Shown here piece after piece: positions 22,305-29,269 of a DNA stretch of 29,269 bases. The DNA lies in NCBI GenBank assembly GCA_002712945.1, contig PAVA01000002.1:1-29269 (forward strand), written 5' to 3'. Below the pieces are notes generated by a model. It did not search any database. It saw nothing but the letters and a program-made list of their open reading frames with translations, and was not told the DNA's origin. Source of the stretch: Citromicrobium sp. (GTDB taxonomy: Bacteria > Pseudomonadota > Alphaproteobacteria > Sphingomonadales > Sphingomonadaceae). A program made the position numbers and the translations under genes. How positions within the stretch are numbered: position 1 is the stretch's first letter; the number at the start of each line of letters is the position of its first letter.

Positions 22305-25088
22305 TCATCTGCCGTGTCCTAGATCGCTTGGCCAAAGACCCTTAGGCTGGGAAGCGGCTACCGGGCCTGAAGAAATCGTAGAGGAAGGCTGTCCGTCCTC
22401 GCCTTGATGTGACAGCATTCGAAGGAAGAAATTCCGCCGCCGATCGGGGTCGTTTCTGTCATTCACGCCGATTGGAAGTAGGCTCGTTCTGCGCAATGCT
22501 TCCTGAACTTCAGGGCACTCTCGCCATCTGCGAAAGACGTCGATCACTTCGGCAGAAACTGGATAGGCCGGTCGCCAGAAGGCTTCACTGAACGTCAGTT
22601 CTTCCCTGACTTGATGTGACATTTCCTGCAACTCCCTGTCATTTCGACCGTGATAATGCGAGAGCTGGTCTTGCATCTTCGCATCTGCGATCTGATCCGG
22701 GATGAGGCGAGCGCGCTGCATGAGCGCCGCAGATATGGCCACTCTATCTTCGGCATCCTTGGTTAGGACATGCCGTTCTTGCGCCAGAATTCCGAGCAAC
22801 CGCTGTCGCGCCGTAAAGGTTTCAGCTGCTAATCGTATCGCTTCCGCGTTTGGCTTCCGAACAGGTTGGCGCTCCTCTTCCTCATCGCGCTCCTGCCCTT
22901 GCGCGCGGACAAAATCGCGGTGAGGAGCGCCGGCGACAGAGTCGGTTTCCATCGGAAAATCTCGCCGTACCTCGTTGCCTTCGGTCCAAATTGCGGGATT
23001 GGACTTATGTTGGGAAGCATCGTCATTTAAGTTTGAAGAGGCGGGCATTGACCGCTTTTCTTCGGTTGTCCGAACACGAACTGGACCTGCTTGTGAACTT
23101 AACGTCTCGGACGTCGCGGTCGAAGCGCAGGCCTTTGAGGAAGCGTTAGTTGCAATGTCACAAGTCCTGACCGACTGCGCATCGACATTCGACTGCAGGG
23201 TTTTCGGTATACGGCGATCGGCGTCGCGAATTCGCAAGGTCGTCGTTGCATGCTCATCGTTCACCAAAACCGCTGACGGAATTGAAGGCCACTCAGACAG
23301 GCGTTGTGATGTCGGCACCTGTTGGGGCGAAGCTTGAGGAGTTGCCGGCAGGTTGCGGTCATACGCTGACTGAAGCTTGGCGTCGCTTGGCTTGAATTCA
23401 GTTTCGAAGCAGGCTGGCGAACGCGGCAACGAGGCCTCAGATTGAAGTCTGGCAAAGCCGGTCTTTGCCGGCTTCAAGACGTTCAGGACCTTCGGAATGG
23501 ACAGCATCGATCCCGAGATCCGAGTCAGAATGCTGTGCTTGGCAGCAAGAACCGAGATCACGCTCGGTAGCAACCTAGGGACTGCAATCCGCTGGGACGG
23601 TTCGTTAGTTCCAACCGGGGGAGGGCATGCGGCCGGAAGCCGGTACTCAACCTCAACCGGCTGTGCGGAAGGCGTCTTCCTTCTCTCAATCGCCGGTCGG
23701 CGTGCTGCGCCCGTATCTTGACCCACCACCTTCGGCTTGAGCGATGGCGGTGTGACCGAAGCACTGTCTGCGATGCCAGATGGGAGCACATCCGAATGTT
23801 CCCCGATCTTCAAATCCTCCGAAGCATTGTTGTCATTCACCGCGATCGGTCCAGTTGGGATCGTCGGTAGAGCATCCAGAACCTTCGAACGATCTGCCCG
23901 AGCATGCAGGTCGCTCGAGGCAGTTGAAACATCCAGCGCCAAGGTCGCGGCACGGTGCAAGCGCTCGACTGCGTCCCTTGCGTGGGAGGCCGTTGAGAGG
24001 AATTTCGCCCTCAAATCTCGTACAGCCCGCATCATACTGTTGCGCATCGCAATGCGATGGTTCGCTTCGTTGATAGTAGAGCCTTCACCGCGCCTGACCT
24101 TGGCGGTCAGCCCCTCGCCCAAATGGGTTTGCGGTATGAAATCGACCCCTGCTGCGGCGTATGAGAGATGGGTGAAGCGCTTCGCCACACCGGCCTTTTC
24201 GCAAGCGTGATTGAGTGTTTCAGCCCACAGGAACCGGAGGCGCGAGAACTGTTCCGGGGTATCGAGATCGGTTCTGAGGTACTTTCCGACAGCCCATTCG
24301 CCCTCGCCAATTTTTGTCATTGGCCTAAGGGAATAGAGGATATGGACGTGCCAGTTTCGCTGATCTCCCTCCGCGCTCGGAGGATGGAGGACGACCAAAT
24401 ATGGTAGTTGCTGTCGACCGAATACGTACTCGGCGTAGTCACAGGCCAGCTCGAACTGTTGCTCCGGTGTTAGGTCATGGCAGGACTGCATGATGCCATG
24501 AAATAGCGTTTTCGCGTCGATCGAGACGGTGCGGTTGACGCCTTCGGCGACGTCCATTGCGGCCACGATTTCGTCGTAATGATCGCCGACATTACTGGAG
24601 ATGCAGACCTTCCCCGCATCCAAGATATGCGCCCCACTCATAGCATAGTGAGCCGCATCAGCACCGCGCCCCTGCTTCGAATTGCGGGCCGAATAGTAGC
24701 GTATCCGCTGGAAGACGAAGAGACGTCCAGCCGTGTCGGTCAGTGCGTAAGAATACCGAGGTAACGCGCCACCAGCGCTGTGCGTGGCAACCACGCGATG
24801 GAGGACATGACGCTGTGCTCGAATGCCCTTTTCCTTGCCCCAGGTGACCTCTCTTTTGACCTTGAAATTGCGATGAGACCTATCCCATTCGCGCTGCGCT
24901 TCAGCCGCTTCACGTGCTAACCGTTCGACGGATTTCACATGCTGAGCTTCCGCCCATGCTTCCCGCCGCCATTGCCGCTCTGCGAGCACAGCGTATCGAA
25001 GATCGCCGCGCGGCGCAGCGCATTGCCGCCGCTGCTCCGGCGAGCCGACGGTAAGGCAATCCAGTTCAGTTTTAGGCTGTAACTTCAT
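22305..25088 (-). CDS. MobA/MobL-family relaxase with long disordered C-terminus
   Basis: 927 aa. The relaxase core lies at about residues 80-370: LVVLHPPSAEGDQRNWHVHILYSLRP contains the metal-binding His pair H247/H249 in the 'NpHaHil...R' context of MobA/MobL (MobQ-type) proteins, followed by THLGEGLTAKVRRGEGS. Possible catalytic tyrosines sit in RIRYYSAR (131-132). An 80-residue Arg/Glu-rich N-terminal extension precedes the core, which is unusual since the nucleophile Tyr is normally near the N-terminus. Residues about 390-760 are low-complexity and Ser/Pro-rich, and the last 160 are helical and charged. No good ribosome site is seen. The candidate oriT lies immediately upstream. No coupling protein or mating-pair genes are in view, so it is a mobilisable rather than proven self-transmissible element. 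Confidence 0.78.
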   Translation of the reverse strand: MKLQPKTELDCLTVGSPEQRRQCAAPRGDLRYAVLAERQWRREAWAEAQHVKSVERLAREAAEAQREWDRSHRNFKVKREVTWGKEKGIRAQRHVLHRVVATHSAGGALPRYSYALTDTAGRLFVFQRIRYYSARNSKQGRGADAAHYAMSGAHILDAGKVCISSNVGDHYDEIVAAMDVAEGVNRTVSIDAKTLFHGIMQSCHDLTPEQQFELACDYAEYVFGRQQLPYLVVLHPPSAEGDQRNWHVHILYSLRPMTKIGEGEWAVGKYLRTDLDTPEQFSRLRFLWAETLNHACEKAGVAKRFTHLSYAAAGVDFIPQTHLGEGLTAKVRRGEGSTINEANHRIAMRNSMMRAVRDLRAKFLSTASHARDAVERLHRAATLALDVSTASSDLHARADRSKVLDALPTIPTGPIAVNDNNASEDLKIGEHSDVLPSGIADSASVTPPSLKPKVVGQDTGAARRPAIERRKTPSAQPVEVEYRLPAACPPPVGTNEPSQRIAVPRLLPSVISVLAAKHSILTRISGSMLSIPKVLNVLKPAKTGFARLQSEASLPRSPACFETEFKPSDAKLQSAYDRNLPATPQASPQQVPTSQRLSEWPSIPSAVLVNDEHATTTLRIRDADRRIPKTLQSNVDAQSVRTCDIATNASSKACASTATSETLSSQAGPVRVRTTEEKRSMPASSNLNDDASQHKSNPAIWTEGNEVRRDFPMETDSVAGAPHRDFVRAQGQERDEEEERQPVRKPNAEAIRLAAETFTARQRLLGILAQERHVLTKDAEDRVAISAALMQRARLIPDQIADAKMQDQLSHYHGRNDRELQEMSHQVREELTFSEAFWRPAYPVSAEVIDVFRRWRECPEVQEALRRTSLLPIGVNDRNDPDRRRNFFLRMLSHQGEDGQPSSTISSGPVAASQPKGLWPSDLGHGR

Positions 25089-25186
25089 GGGGCGGGTTGC
25101 ATGCGAAAGGCGGGGCGAAGCGGACGCTTAAGTGTGCATCATTTATTTCGCCAAACCCGCCCTACTTTCTCCTTAAGTGCGCTTAA
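25089..25186. other. Candidate oriT beside the relaxase gene
   Basis: The stretch holds GGGCGGGTT (25090-25098) and its inverted copy AACCCGCCC (25154-25162). It also has two direct copies of CTTAAGTG-T/C-GC (25127-25137 and 25172-25182). The second, TTAAGTGCGCTTAA, is nearly palindromic and contains TAAGTGCG, which resembles the nic region I recall for MobQ/RSF1010-type origins. Location between the divergent relaxase and the three-gene operon is typical of oriT. Confidence 0.5.
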
Positions 25187-25314
25187 ATGGCGGATGGGAT
25201 TGTCTGTCTCCATCGAGCATTCAGCAACCGTTTTCCCGTTAATGCGGCACGGAAAGCGAACCAACGGGTCCCTGATGTTTGGGGTGCCGCTGGTCGGCGA
25301 TCTATAAAGGGGCA

Positions 25315-25938
25315 ATGAACAACCCTGACCTTGCCAATCCGACGAATGATCTGGGATCGCATATTCGCGATCTTGATCGCATGCTCTCAACGCTAGCCGG
25401 GATCGAAGCGCGCGCCAGCAAGGTGCGGATCGCACCCGGCGAAGTGGTGTATCGCGACGCGCACGACGCTTACCACTACATCACTACAGGCGCCGTGCTT
25501 TCCGCTTACGGTGTTTCGGCACATTACGCGCGTCGCCTCGATGGCTTTCTCGCCCTCGACATTCTGAAAGCGTTGAATGACGAAAGTCTCTTCAACGAAT
25601 GGAAAGATTCGTTCACGCGGAAAAGGACCGTCGGCGAGGCCCTGCTTTGTTTCCTCGATCGCGCAGCAGGGTTCCTCGAAGCGAAAGGCCGACACGCGGA
25701 ATGGCGTCGCAGGTTCGACGCCTACATGAGAAAGACCGAGGGCTTCCTCGCTGCCCTCGATGACGAGAAGCGGGCAGCGATGCTTCGCAAGCCGGCGACC
25801 AGGGGACAGACATCCATGGTGCGGTATACCTGCGAGTGCCTGCGGCTCGATTTTCCTGCGCTGGAGAACCGCTGGGTAGCATTCGAATGGCTTCGCGATA
25901 TCGGAGCCAACCCCCGCTACCGCGAGGTGCATCCGTGA
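25315..25938 (+). CDS. Unrecognised 207-aa protein, first gene of a three-gene operon
   Basis: ATG 25315 follows AAAGGGGC, a strong ribosome site. The longer open frame from 25279 is not needed. No family recognised. The protein is soluble and helix-rich, with an early segment KVRIAPGEVVYRDAHDAYHYITTGAVLSAYGVSAHYARRLDGFLALDIL and basic helices near residues 120-160 (AEWRRRFDAYMRKTEGFLAALDDEKRAAMLRK). Its stop overlaps the GTG of the next gene. Position beside a relaxase and upstream of a ParB-like gene suggests a maintenance or defence cassette of the element. Confidence 0.8.
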   Translation: MNNPDLANPTNDLGSHIRDLDRMLSTLAGIEARASKVRIAPGEVVYRDAHDAYHYITTGAVLSAYGVSAHYARRLDGFLALDILKALNDESLFNEWKDSFTRKRTVGEALLCFLDRAAGFLEAKGRHAEWRRRFDAYMRKTEGFLAALDDEKRAAMLRKPATRGQTSMVRYTCECLRLDFPALENRWVAFEWLRDIGANPRYREVHP

Positions 25939-26555
25939 CTGTCACCTGGCGGCGCCCAGATGGCGAGCGCGTGACGCTTTCCACGCTAGCGGACTTTTCC
26001 GTGGCGCTGGAAAATATCGAAGCCGAGACAGCCAAGGCGCGACAAGAAGGGCGCTATACCGACATTGCCCTGCTCAACGCCGATTATCAGCAAATTTTCG
26101 CGCGGTTGAGAATTTCGCAGCGGGCCGAACTCCAAGCTGACGAGACACATCTTCATCATTCGCTCGAAATCGTCGAGAAACGCCTTGCATGGTGGCGTGA
26201 GCTGTCGGTTACCGACGATTACGACGAGCCGATCGAAGTCTCGAAAGCGCAGATGGCGATCTTTGCCCCGGGGAAGATGTCACCTGCAAGCTGGGACGAG
26301 GCGAAGGCCGCTATCGCTTGGATGCCCGAGTATCGTCTCCCCGACGGCGTCGACCTGGGGAGAGGCATCGCTGATCTCGAACAGCTTCTTGAAGCAGGCC
26401 GGACACTGCAGCCGTTATTCAAAGATTTTATCAGACAGCTCGGCGACACGACTTTCACCGAAACGGGCTGGACGGAATTTCGAAAGGAGCGCTGGAATAT
26501 CTTCGTGCAGGCTGTCCGCACTTACAATGAGATCGCGGAGCGGATCGATGCCTAG
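25935..26555 (+). CDS. Unrecognised 206-aa protein, second gene of the three-gene operon
   Basis: GTG 25935 overlaps the previous stop (GTGA), the same coupling style as elsewhere in the window. The longer frame from 25836 rereads the first gene. No family recognised. The start VTVTWRRPDGERVTLSTLADFSVALENIEAETAKARQEGRYTDIALLNADYQQIFARL is a beta hairpin followed by charged helices. Tryptophans in the middle (EKRLAWWRELSVTDDYDEP) and the helix-rich C-terminus suggest a protein-protein interaction role, which is inference. Confidence 0.78.
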   Translation: MTVTWRRPDGERVTLSTLADFSVALENIEAETAKARQEGRYTDIALLNADYQQIFARLRISQRAELQADETHLHHSLEIVEKRLAWWRELSVTDDYDEPIEVSKAQMAIFAPGKMSPASWDEAKAAIAWMPEYRLPDGVDLGRGIADLEQLLEAGRTLQPLFKDFIRQLGDTTFTETGWTEFRKERWNIFVQAVRTYNEIAERIDA

Positions 26556-28167
26556 AAAGCTTCCCGGTCTTTCGCCAGCCTCACCGGGTATGTTGGTCGT
26601 AGCCGAACTGATCGGTGGGGCGATCACTGCTCAAGGTATCAATAGCGCCACTTTTACCAAGGCGAGACGCCGCACAAGTACCGCACTTGATCGCGCGTTT
26701 GCTGCATGCTCGTCTATGCACCCTGCCGGAATGAGAATTCCGCTTATCAAGGGTTCCAAGCTCGATAAGGACATAATCGCTGCGGCGAGGGGGATCGACC
26801 AGGACACCAAATACGCCGAGCGGGGCTATCCGAGCGCGAAGGAGTTGGACGAGCTTTGCGATTTCCGGTTCCGGCACCTCGACGTATACCACCGCGGCGA
26901 ATGGCTCCAGCATAGAAAGGCGATGGACCCGATTGCCGAAGAGGCTCTGCTGGTTTGCCATCATCCGACTTCGAGAGACGTAGCTTCCGCATATCGAGTT
27001 CTCTATGAGAACGATCGGTTGCGCGCTGGAAATTGCAAGGCACTGGAATACGCTTGGCGACGCGATTTTGATCGTCTGCGCAGAAGCCTGGAAAGGATTG
27101 AACTCACCTCGACCGGCGGCTTCGCCGGCAAGTTCGCCACGCTGATCGATGCATTAGGTGTCCGGGGGGCGGTCCTCTACGTCCTCGAGCAGGCCTTCGA
27201 GTTTGAACGAACATTCGAATACGTTGCTGCACATCTGGTCGATTTTCGGAACATGGGGGGTGGCCTCGGCAAGAAGGGTCTCATCTTCGGCGATCAGGAT
27301 CCGAACATGTTCCACCTCGCGCTCAGCATGAAGCAGCGGATCAAGCCAAGAGACTGGGACGGACACGCGCGTCTCAATTACGAGGTTTTGAAAAGCGCAC
27401 GACTGGACCATCATCAGGCGCAGGCTCCCGAGGGCGAACGCTGGCACCTCGTCCTCGGCAGGCCACCGCTGCATTTCATCATCCAGTACCTCTTCCATAC
27501 CTACGACCGCTTTGCATCATATCTTCCCGCTGTGACCTCTTCGCGCTTCTCGCTGAATTCCGCGATCTTCAGAGTTGCATTGAACATCCTTGCACATATC
27601 GACGCGGATGAGGCGCAGGCAGAATTGGTCGCGCGTATCTCGCATGCCAATGAGCGGGAACGTCCGAATGGCGGTTCGAGATCGAAAGGGGGAAAAGAGC
27701 TTCCTTCCCTGCTCGAGCGTGCAATCCCACGCGACCGGTTCGATCCATTCTCATCTCAGGGTTCTGATCTGCCGTTCGAGCAGATCGACGATCCGGATTG
27801 GGCTGACGGTTATGTTGCAAGACTGCGAGACCGATATGACAGACTGTTGACCAAGGGCTTGGTCGAAGAGGAAAAGAATCCGTTCGCCAGGGCGTTTCCG
27901 TTTGCTCAGGGATGGTCGAGGTCGCGAGTAACGATAGCGCTAGAGCGCGTTTGGTATAGAGCCCGATATGCGCTTGAAACCTTAGATCCTCGCTATGCGT
28001 GCCCAGGCCATCGTAATGGGCACCCCCTCGGCGCTCGGGAAATCGACCTGTCCCTATCACTAGCAGCCGATTTGGTTGAAACACCCAACCCGATGAGCAA
28101 GGCGAGATCTCTCGGACTACCAATCCGCGGCGTCACGACCTGGATACCCCAGGCGGACGCGTGGTGA
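26548..28167 (+). CDS. Unrecognised 539-aa protein, third gene of the three-gene operon
   Basis: ATG 26548 overlaps the previous stop by 8 nt. The longer frame from 26185 only rereads the second gene. No family recognised. The first 30 residues hold a weakly hydrophobic stretch (GMLVVAELIGGAITAQG), too polar for a clear membrane anchor. The body is rich in His, Arg and aromatic residues, for example CDFRFRHLDVYHRGEWLQHRKAM, VCHHPTSRDV, LNYEVLKSARLDHHQAQAP and FIIQYLFHTYDRF. Conserved-looking HH and DxH pairs could bind metal, but no known enzyme motif is evident. It is the largest product of an overlapping operon, so likely its effector or scaffold. Confidence 0.8.
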   Translation: MPRKLPGLSPASPGMLVVAELIGGAITAQGINSATFTKARRRTSTALDRAFAACSSMHPAGMRIPLIKGSKLDKDIIAAARGIDQDTKYAERGYPSAKELDELCDFRFRHLDVYHRGEWLQHRKAMDPIAEEALLVCHHPTSRDVASAYRVLYENDRLRAGNCKALEYAWRRDFDRLRRSLERIELTSTGGFAGKFATLIDALGVRGAVLYVLEQAFEFERTFEYVAAHLVDFRNMGGGLGKKGLIFGDQDPNMFHLALSMKQRIKPRDWDGHARLNYEVLKSARLDHHQAQAPEGERWHLVLGRPPLHFIIQYLFHTYDRFASYLPAVTSSRFSLNSAIFRVALNILAHIDADEAQAELVARISHANERERPNGGSRSKGGKELPSLLERAIPRDRFDPFSSQGSDLPFEQIDDPDWADGYVARLRDRYDRLLTKGLVEEEKNPFARAFPFAQGWSRSRVTIALERVWYRARYALETLDPRYACPGHRNGHPLGAREIDLSLSLAADLVETPNPMSKARSLGLPIRGVTTWIPQADAW

Positions 28168-28195
28168 CAAAAGCGCATGAGCGAAGCAGAGCTAA

Positions 28196-28223
28196 TTGAG
28201 ATACTAAGTCACTGATGTATAAA
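28196..28223 (+). promoter_or_regulatory. Sigma-70-like promoter for the ParB-like gene
   Basis: TTGAGA (28196-28201), 16-nt spacer, TATAAA (28218-28223), in an AT-rich gap between the three-gene operon and the ParB-like gene. The start codon is about 92 nt downstream of the -10. Confidence 0.5.
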
Positions 28224-28287
28224 TACTTGTAAGACGAAAATTCAACCGAAACTCATTTATCAAAGCACCTCAATCTGCATAATTTCC

Positions 28288-28312
28288 CAGTCCTCTTGAA
28301 CGACGAGGACTG
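28288..28312 (+). promoter_or_regulatory. Inverted repeat covering the ParB-like ribosome binding site
   Basis: CAGTCCTC (28288-28295), 9-nt loop, GAGGACTG (28305-28312). The downstream arm contains the GAGGA Shine-Dalgarno 3 nt outside the ATG spacer (ATG 28315). A hairpin would block translation. As DNA it could be an autoregulatory ParB-type operator. Confidence 0.55.
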
Positions 28313-28314
28313 CC

Positions 28315-29269
28315 ATGACCCCTTCCACCACGCCCGCCCCTCCCCACGGCAATTTCTCAGGGAGCAGCAAAACGCCGTCAGGTGATAAATACTCGACCGC
28401 AAAGGCAAGCGAGATTTCTTGCCGCGCGGACATCTACGAACGCCGCCATTACGATACGAGGGATATCGAGGCGCAGCACCTCCGGGCAACCGAGCCCCAC
28501 AATTGGAGGCCGTTTCCCGTCGTCATCGGTGTCAAGGGATACCGTCTTATAGATGGCGGGAGTCTCATCGAGGCGATCTGCCATATCGATCCCGAGACGG
28601 AAGTCCCGATCGAGATCGTCAACGTGGCGGAGGGGCTGCGTATTCGTAGCCAGAACAATGCAAGTTCGTCCCGCCCGGAACCCATGGCAAGGGCCCGCCG
28701 TGCGCTCATTCTGCGGAACGAAGGATACACGAACGCGCAGATCGCCCGGGAATTGCGCGTCCTCGAAGATGACGCGGTGCTGACCGACGCGCGCATCAAT
28801 CAGTTGCGGGGTGCGGCCGAAGCCGAGGAAAGATTTCAGCATCTCAGCGAGATCATCGCGTCCCCGGCGCACACGCCGGTCCGCTTCTATGAAGTGCTCA
28901 AGGCGACCTGCGACGCGCGTGAAAAACTCGACATGGAGTCGCCGGTATCTAACGGTCCCGCTCGCCTCGCCATCTTCGCGGCGGAAGTGAAGAGCCTCGT
29001 CGAGGCCGGCGAGCCGATGGAATACCATGAGATTGAGAAGCGGCTCAAACTCGTCGGCCGACGCGAGTTCAAGCGCCGTGCCCGCCACATGGGCGAGGAA
29101 ATCTTGGTGCCGGGAAGCAGGGAGGTCATGTGGCTCGAAGCAGATCGTAAGGGTGGTCCCGTCGCCAACCTGCCGCAGTCCTTCACGCCCTCCGAAACCA
29201 AGGCCGTGTTCGAAGTGATCCTTGAGGCAGTGGCCGAGGTGTTGGCCGCCCGGGCCGGATCCGCATCGA
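28315..29269 (+). CDS. ParB-like partition/regulatory protein (runs off right edge)
   Basis: At least 318 codons, open to the window end. Translation from ATG 28315 begins MTPSTTPAPPHGNFSG. Residues about 45-105 resemble a ParB/Srx N-terminal domain (YERRHYDTRDIEAQH, PFPVVIGVKGYRLIDGG, then VPIEIVNV). Residues about 125-170 look like the helix-turn-helix region (RALILRNEGYTNAQIARELRV, INQLRGAAEAEERFQHL). A helical C-terminal region follows. The usual GERRxR phosphate/CTP motif is not visible after LIDG, where the sequence is GSLIEAI. Partition proteins load on centromere-like sites and segregate plasmids. This one may be a ParB relative with an altered nucleotide site or a KorB/RepB-like regulator. 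Confidence 0.65.
   Translation, partial: MTPSTTPAPPHGNFSGSSKTPSGDKYSTAKASEISCRADIYERRHYDTRDIEAQHLRATEPHNWRPFPVVIGVKGYRLIDGGSLIEAICHIDPETEVPIEIVNVAEGLRIRSQNNASSSRPEPMARARRALILRNEGYTNAQIARELRVLEDDAVLTDARINQLRGAAEAEERFQHLSEIIASPAHTPVRFYEVLKATCDAREKLDMESPVSNGPARLAIFAAEVKSLVEAGEPMEYHEIEKRLKLVGRREFKRRARHMGEEILVPGSREVMWLEADRKGGPVANLPQSFTPSETKAVFEVILEAVAEVLAARAGSAS

Noticed and set aside
28378..29088. 236-aa minus-strand open frame at the right end
   Set aside because: The plus strand carries a continuous ParB-like reading with a good ribosome site and promoter, so the antisense frame is a shadow.
1..29269. CRISPR array, rRNA, tRNA or insertion sequence
   Set aside because: No regularly spaced repeats, no cloverleaf or rRNA stretch, and no transposase-like protein could be recognised by eye. 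A tRNA scan would be needed to exclude a short tRNA fragment at an integration site.

Overview
The window looks like an accessory region (genomic island, integrative element or large plasmid) of a high-GC alphaproteobacterium. The GC-rich coding, GTG/TTG starts with short gene overlaps, and the style of the relaxase and ParB-like genes suggest Sphingomonadales. That assignment is inference and no marker gene fixes it. At the far left (1-338, minus strand) is the start of a chromosomal-type hydantoinase/5-oxoprolinase gene that runs off the window.

Region 1 (539-13852) is the main defence locus. Five tightly coupled minus-strand genes run from 10299 down to 539: a NERD-nuclease/SF1-helicase fusion, a DrmA-like helicase, a DrmB-like DUF1998 protein, a second small UvrD-like SF1 helicase, and an unrecognised 539-aa protein. 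DrmA and DrmB are two of the three DISARM core proteins. The third, the phospholipase-D protein DrmC, is not here, and neither is an SNF2 DrmD. Divergent from this operon is a plus-strand trio of overlapping genes: a C5-cytosine methyltransferase, an MvaI/BcnI-type restriction endonuclease with a long extra N-terminus, and an Fe-S HhH glycosylase with the active-site pattern of T:G-mismatch (MIG-type) enzymes. The glycosylase would repair deaminated 5-methylcytosine left by the neighbouring methylase. Together they read as a hybrid of DISARM and a restriction-modification-repair cassette. The shared divergent control region holds a perfect inverted repeat.

Region 2 (14016-17984, minus strand) holds a sigma-factor-like protein, two DEDD-type 3'-5' exonucleases and two unrecognised proteins. 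This has the look of a housekeeping module of a mobile element. A perfect 17-nt palindrome overlaps the ribosome binding site of its first gene.

Region 3 (18270-22150, plus strand) is a second defence cluster: a Shedu nuclease (SduA), a protein with an HEPN-like Rx4H motif, an Abi_C-like abortive infection protein, and a TIR-like effector whose start overlaps the Abi stop codon.

Region 4 (22305-29269) is the transfer/maintenance end. It has a MobA/MobL-family relaxase (minus strand) with an oriT-like repeat region at its 5' end, a translationally overlapping operon of three unrecognised proteins, and a partial ParB-like gene running off the right edge. The ParB-like gene has its own promoter and an inverted repeat that covers its ribosome binding site.
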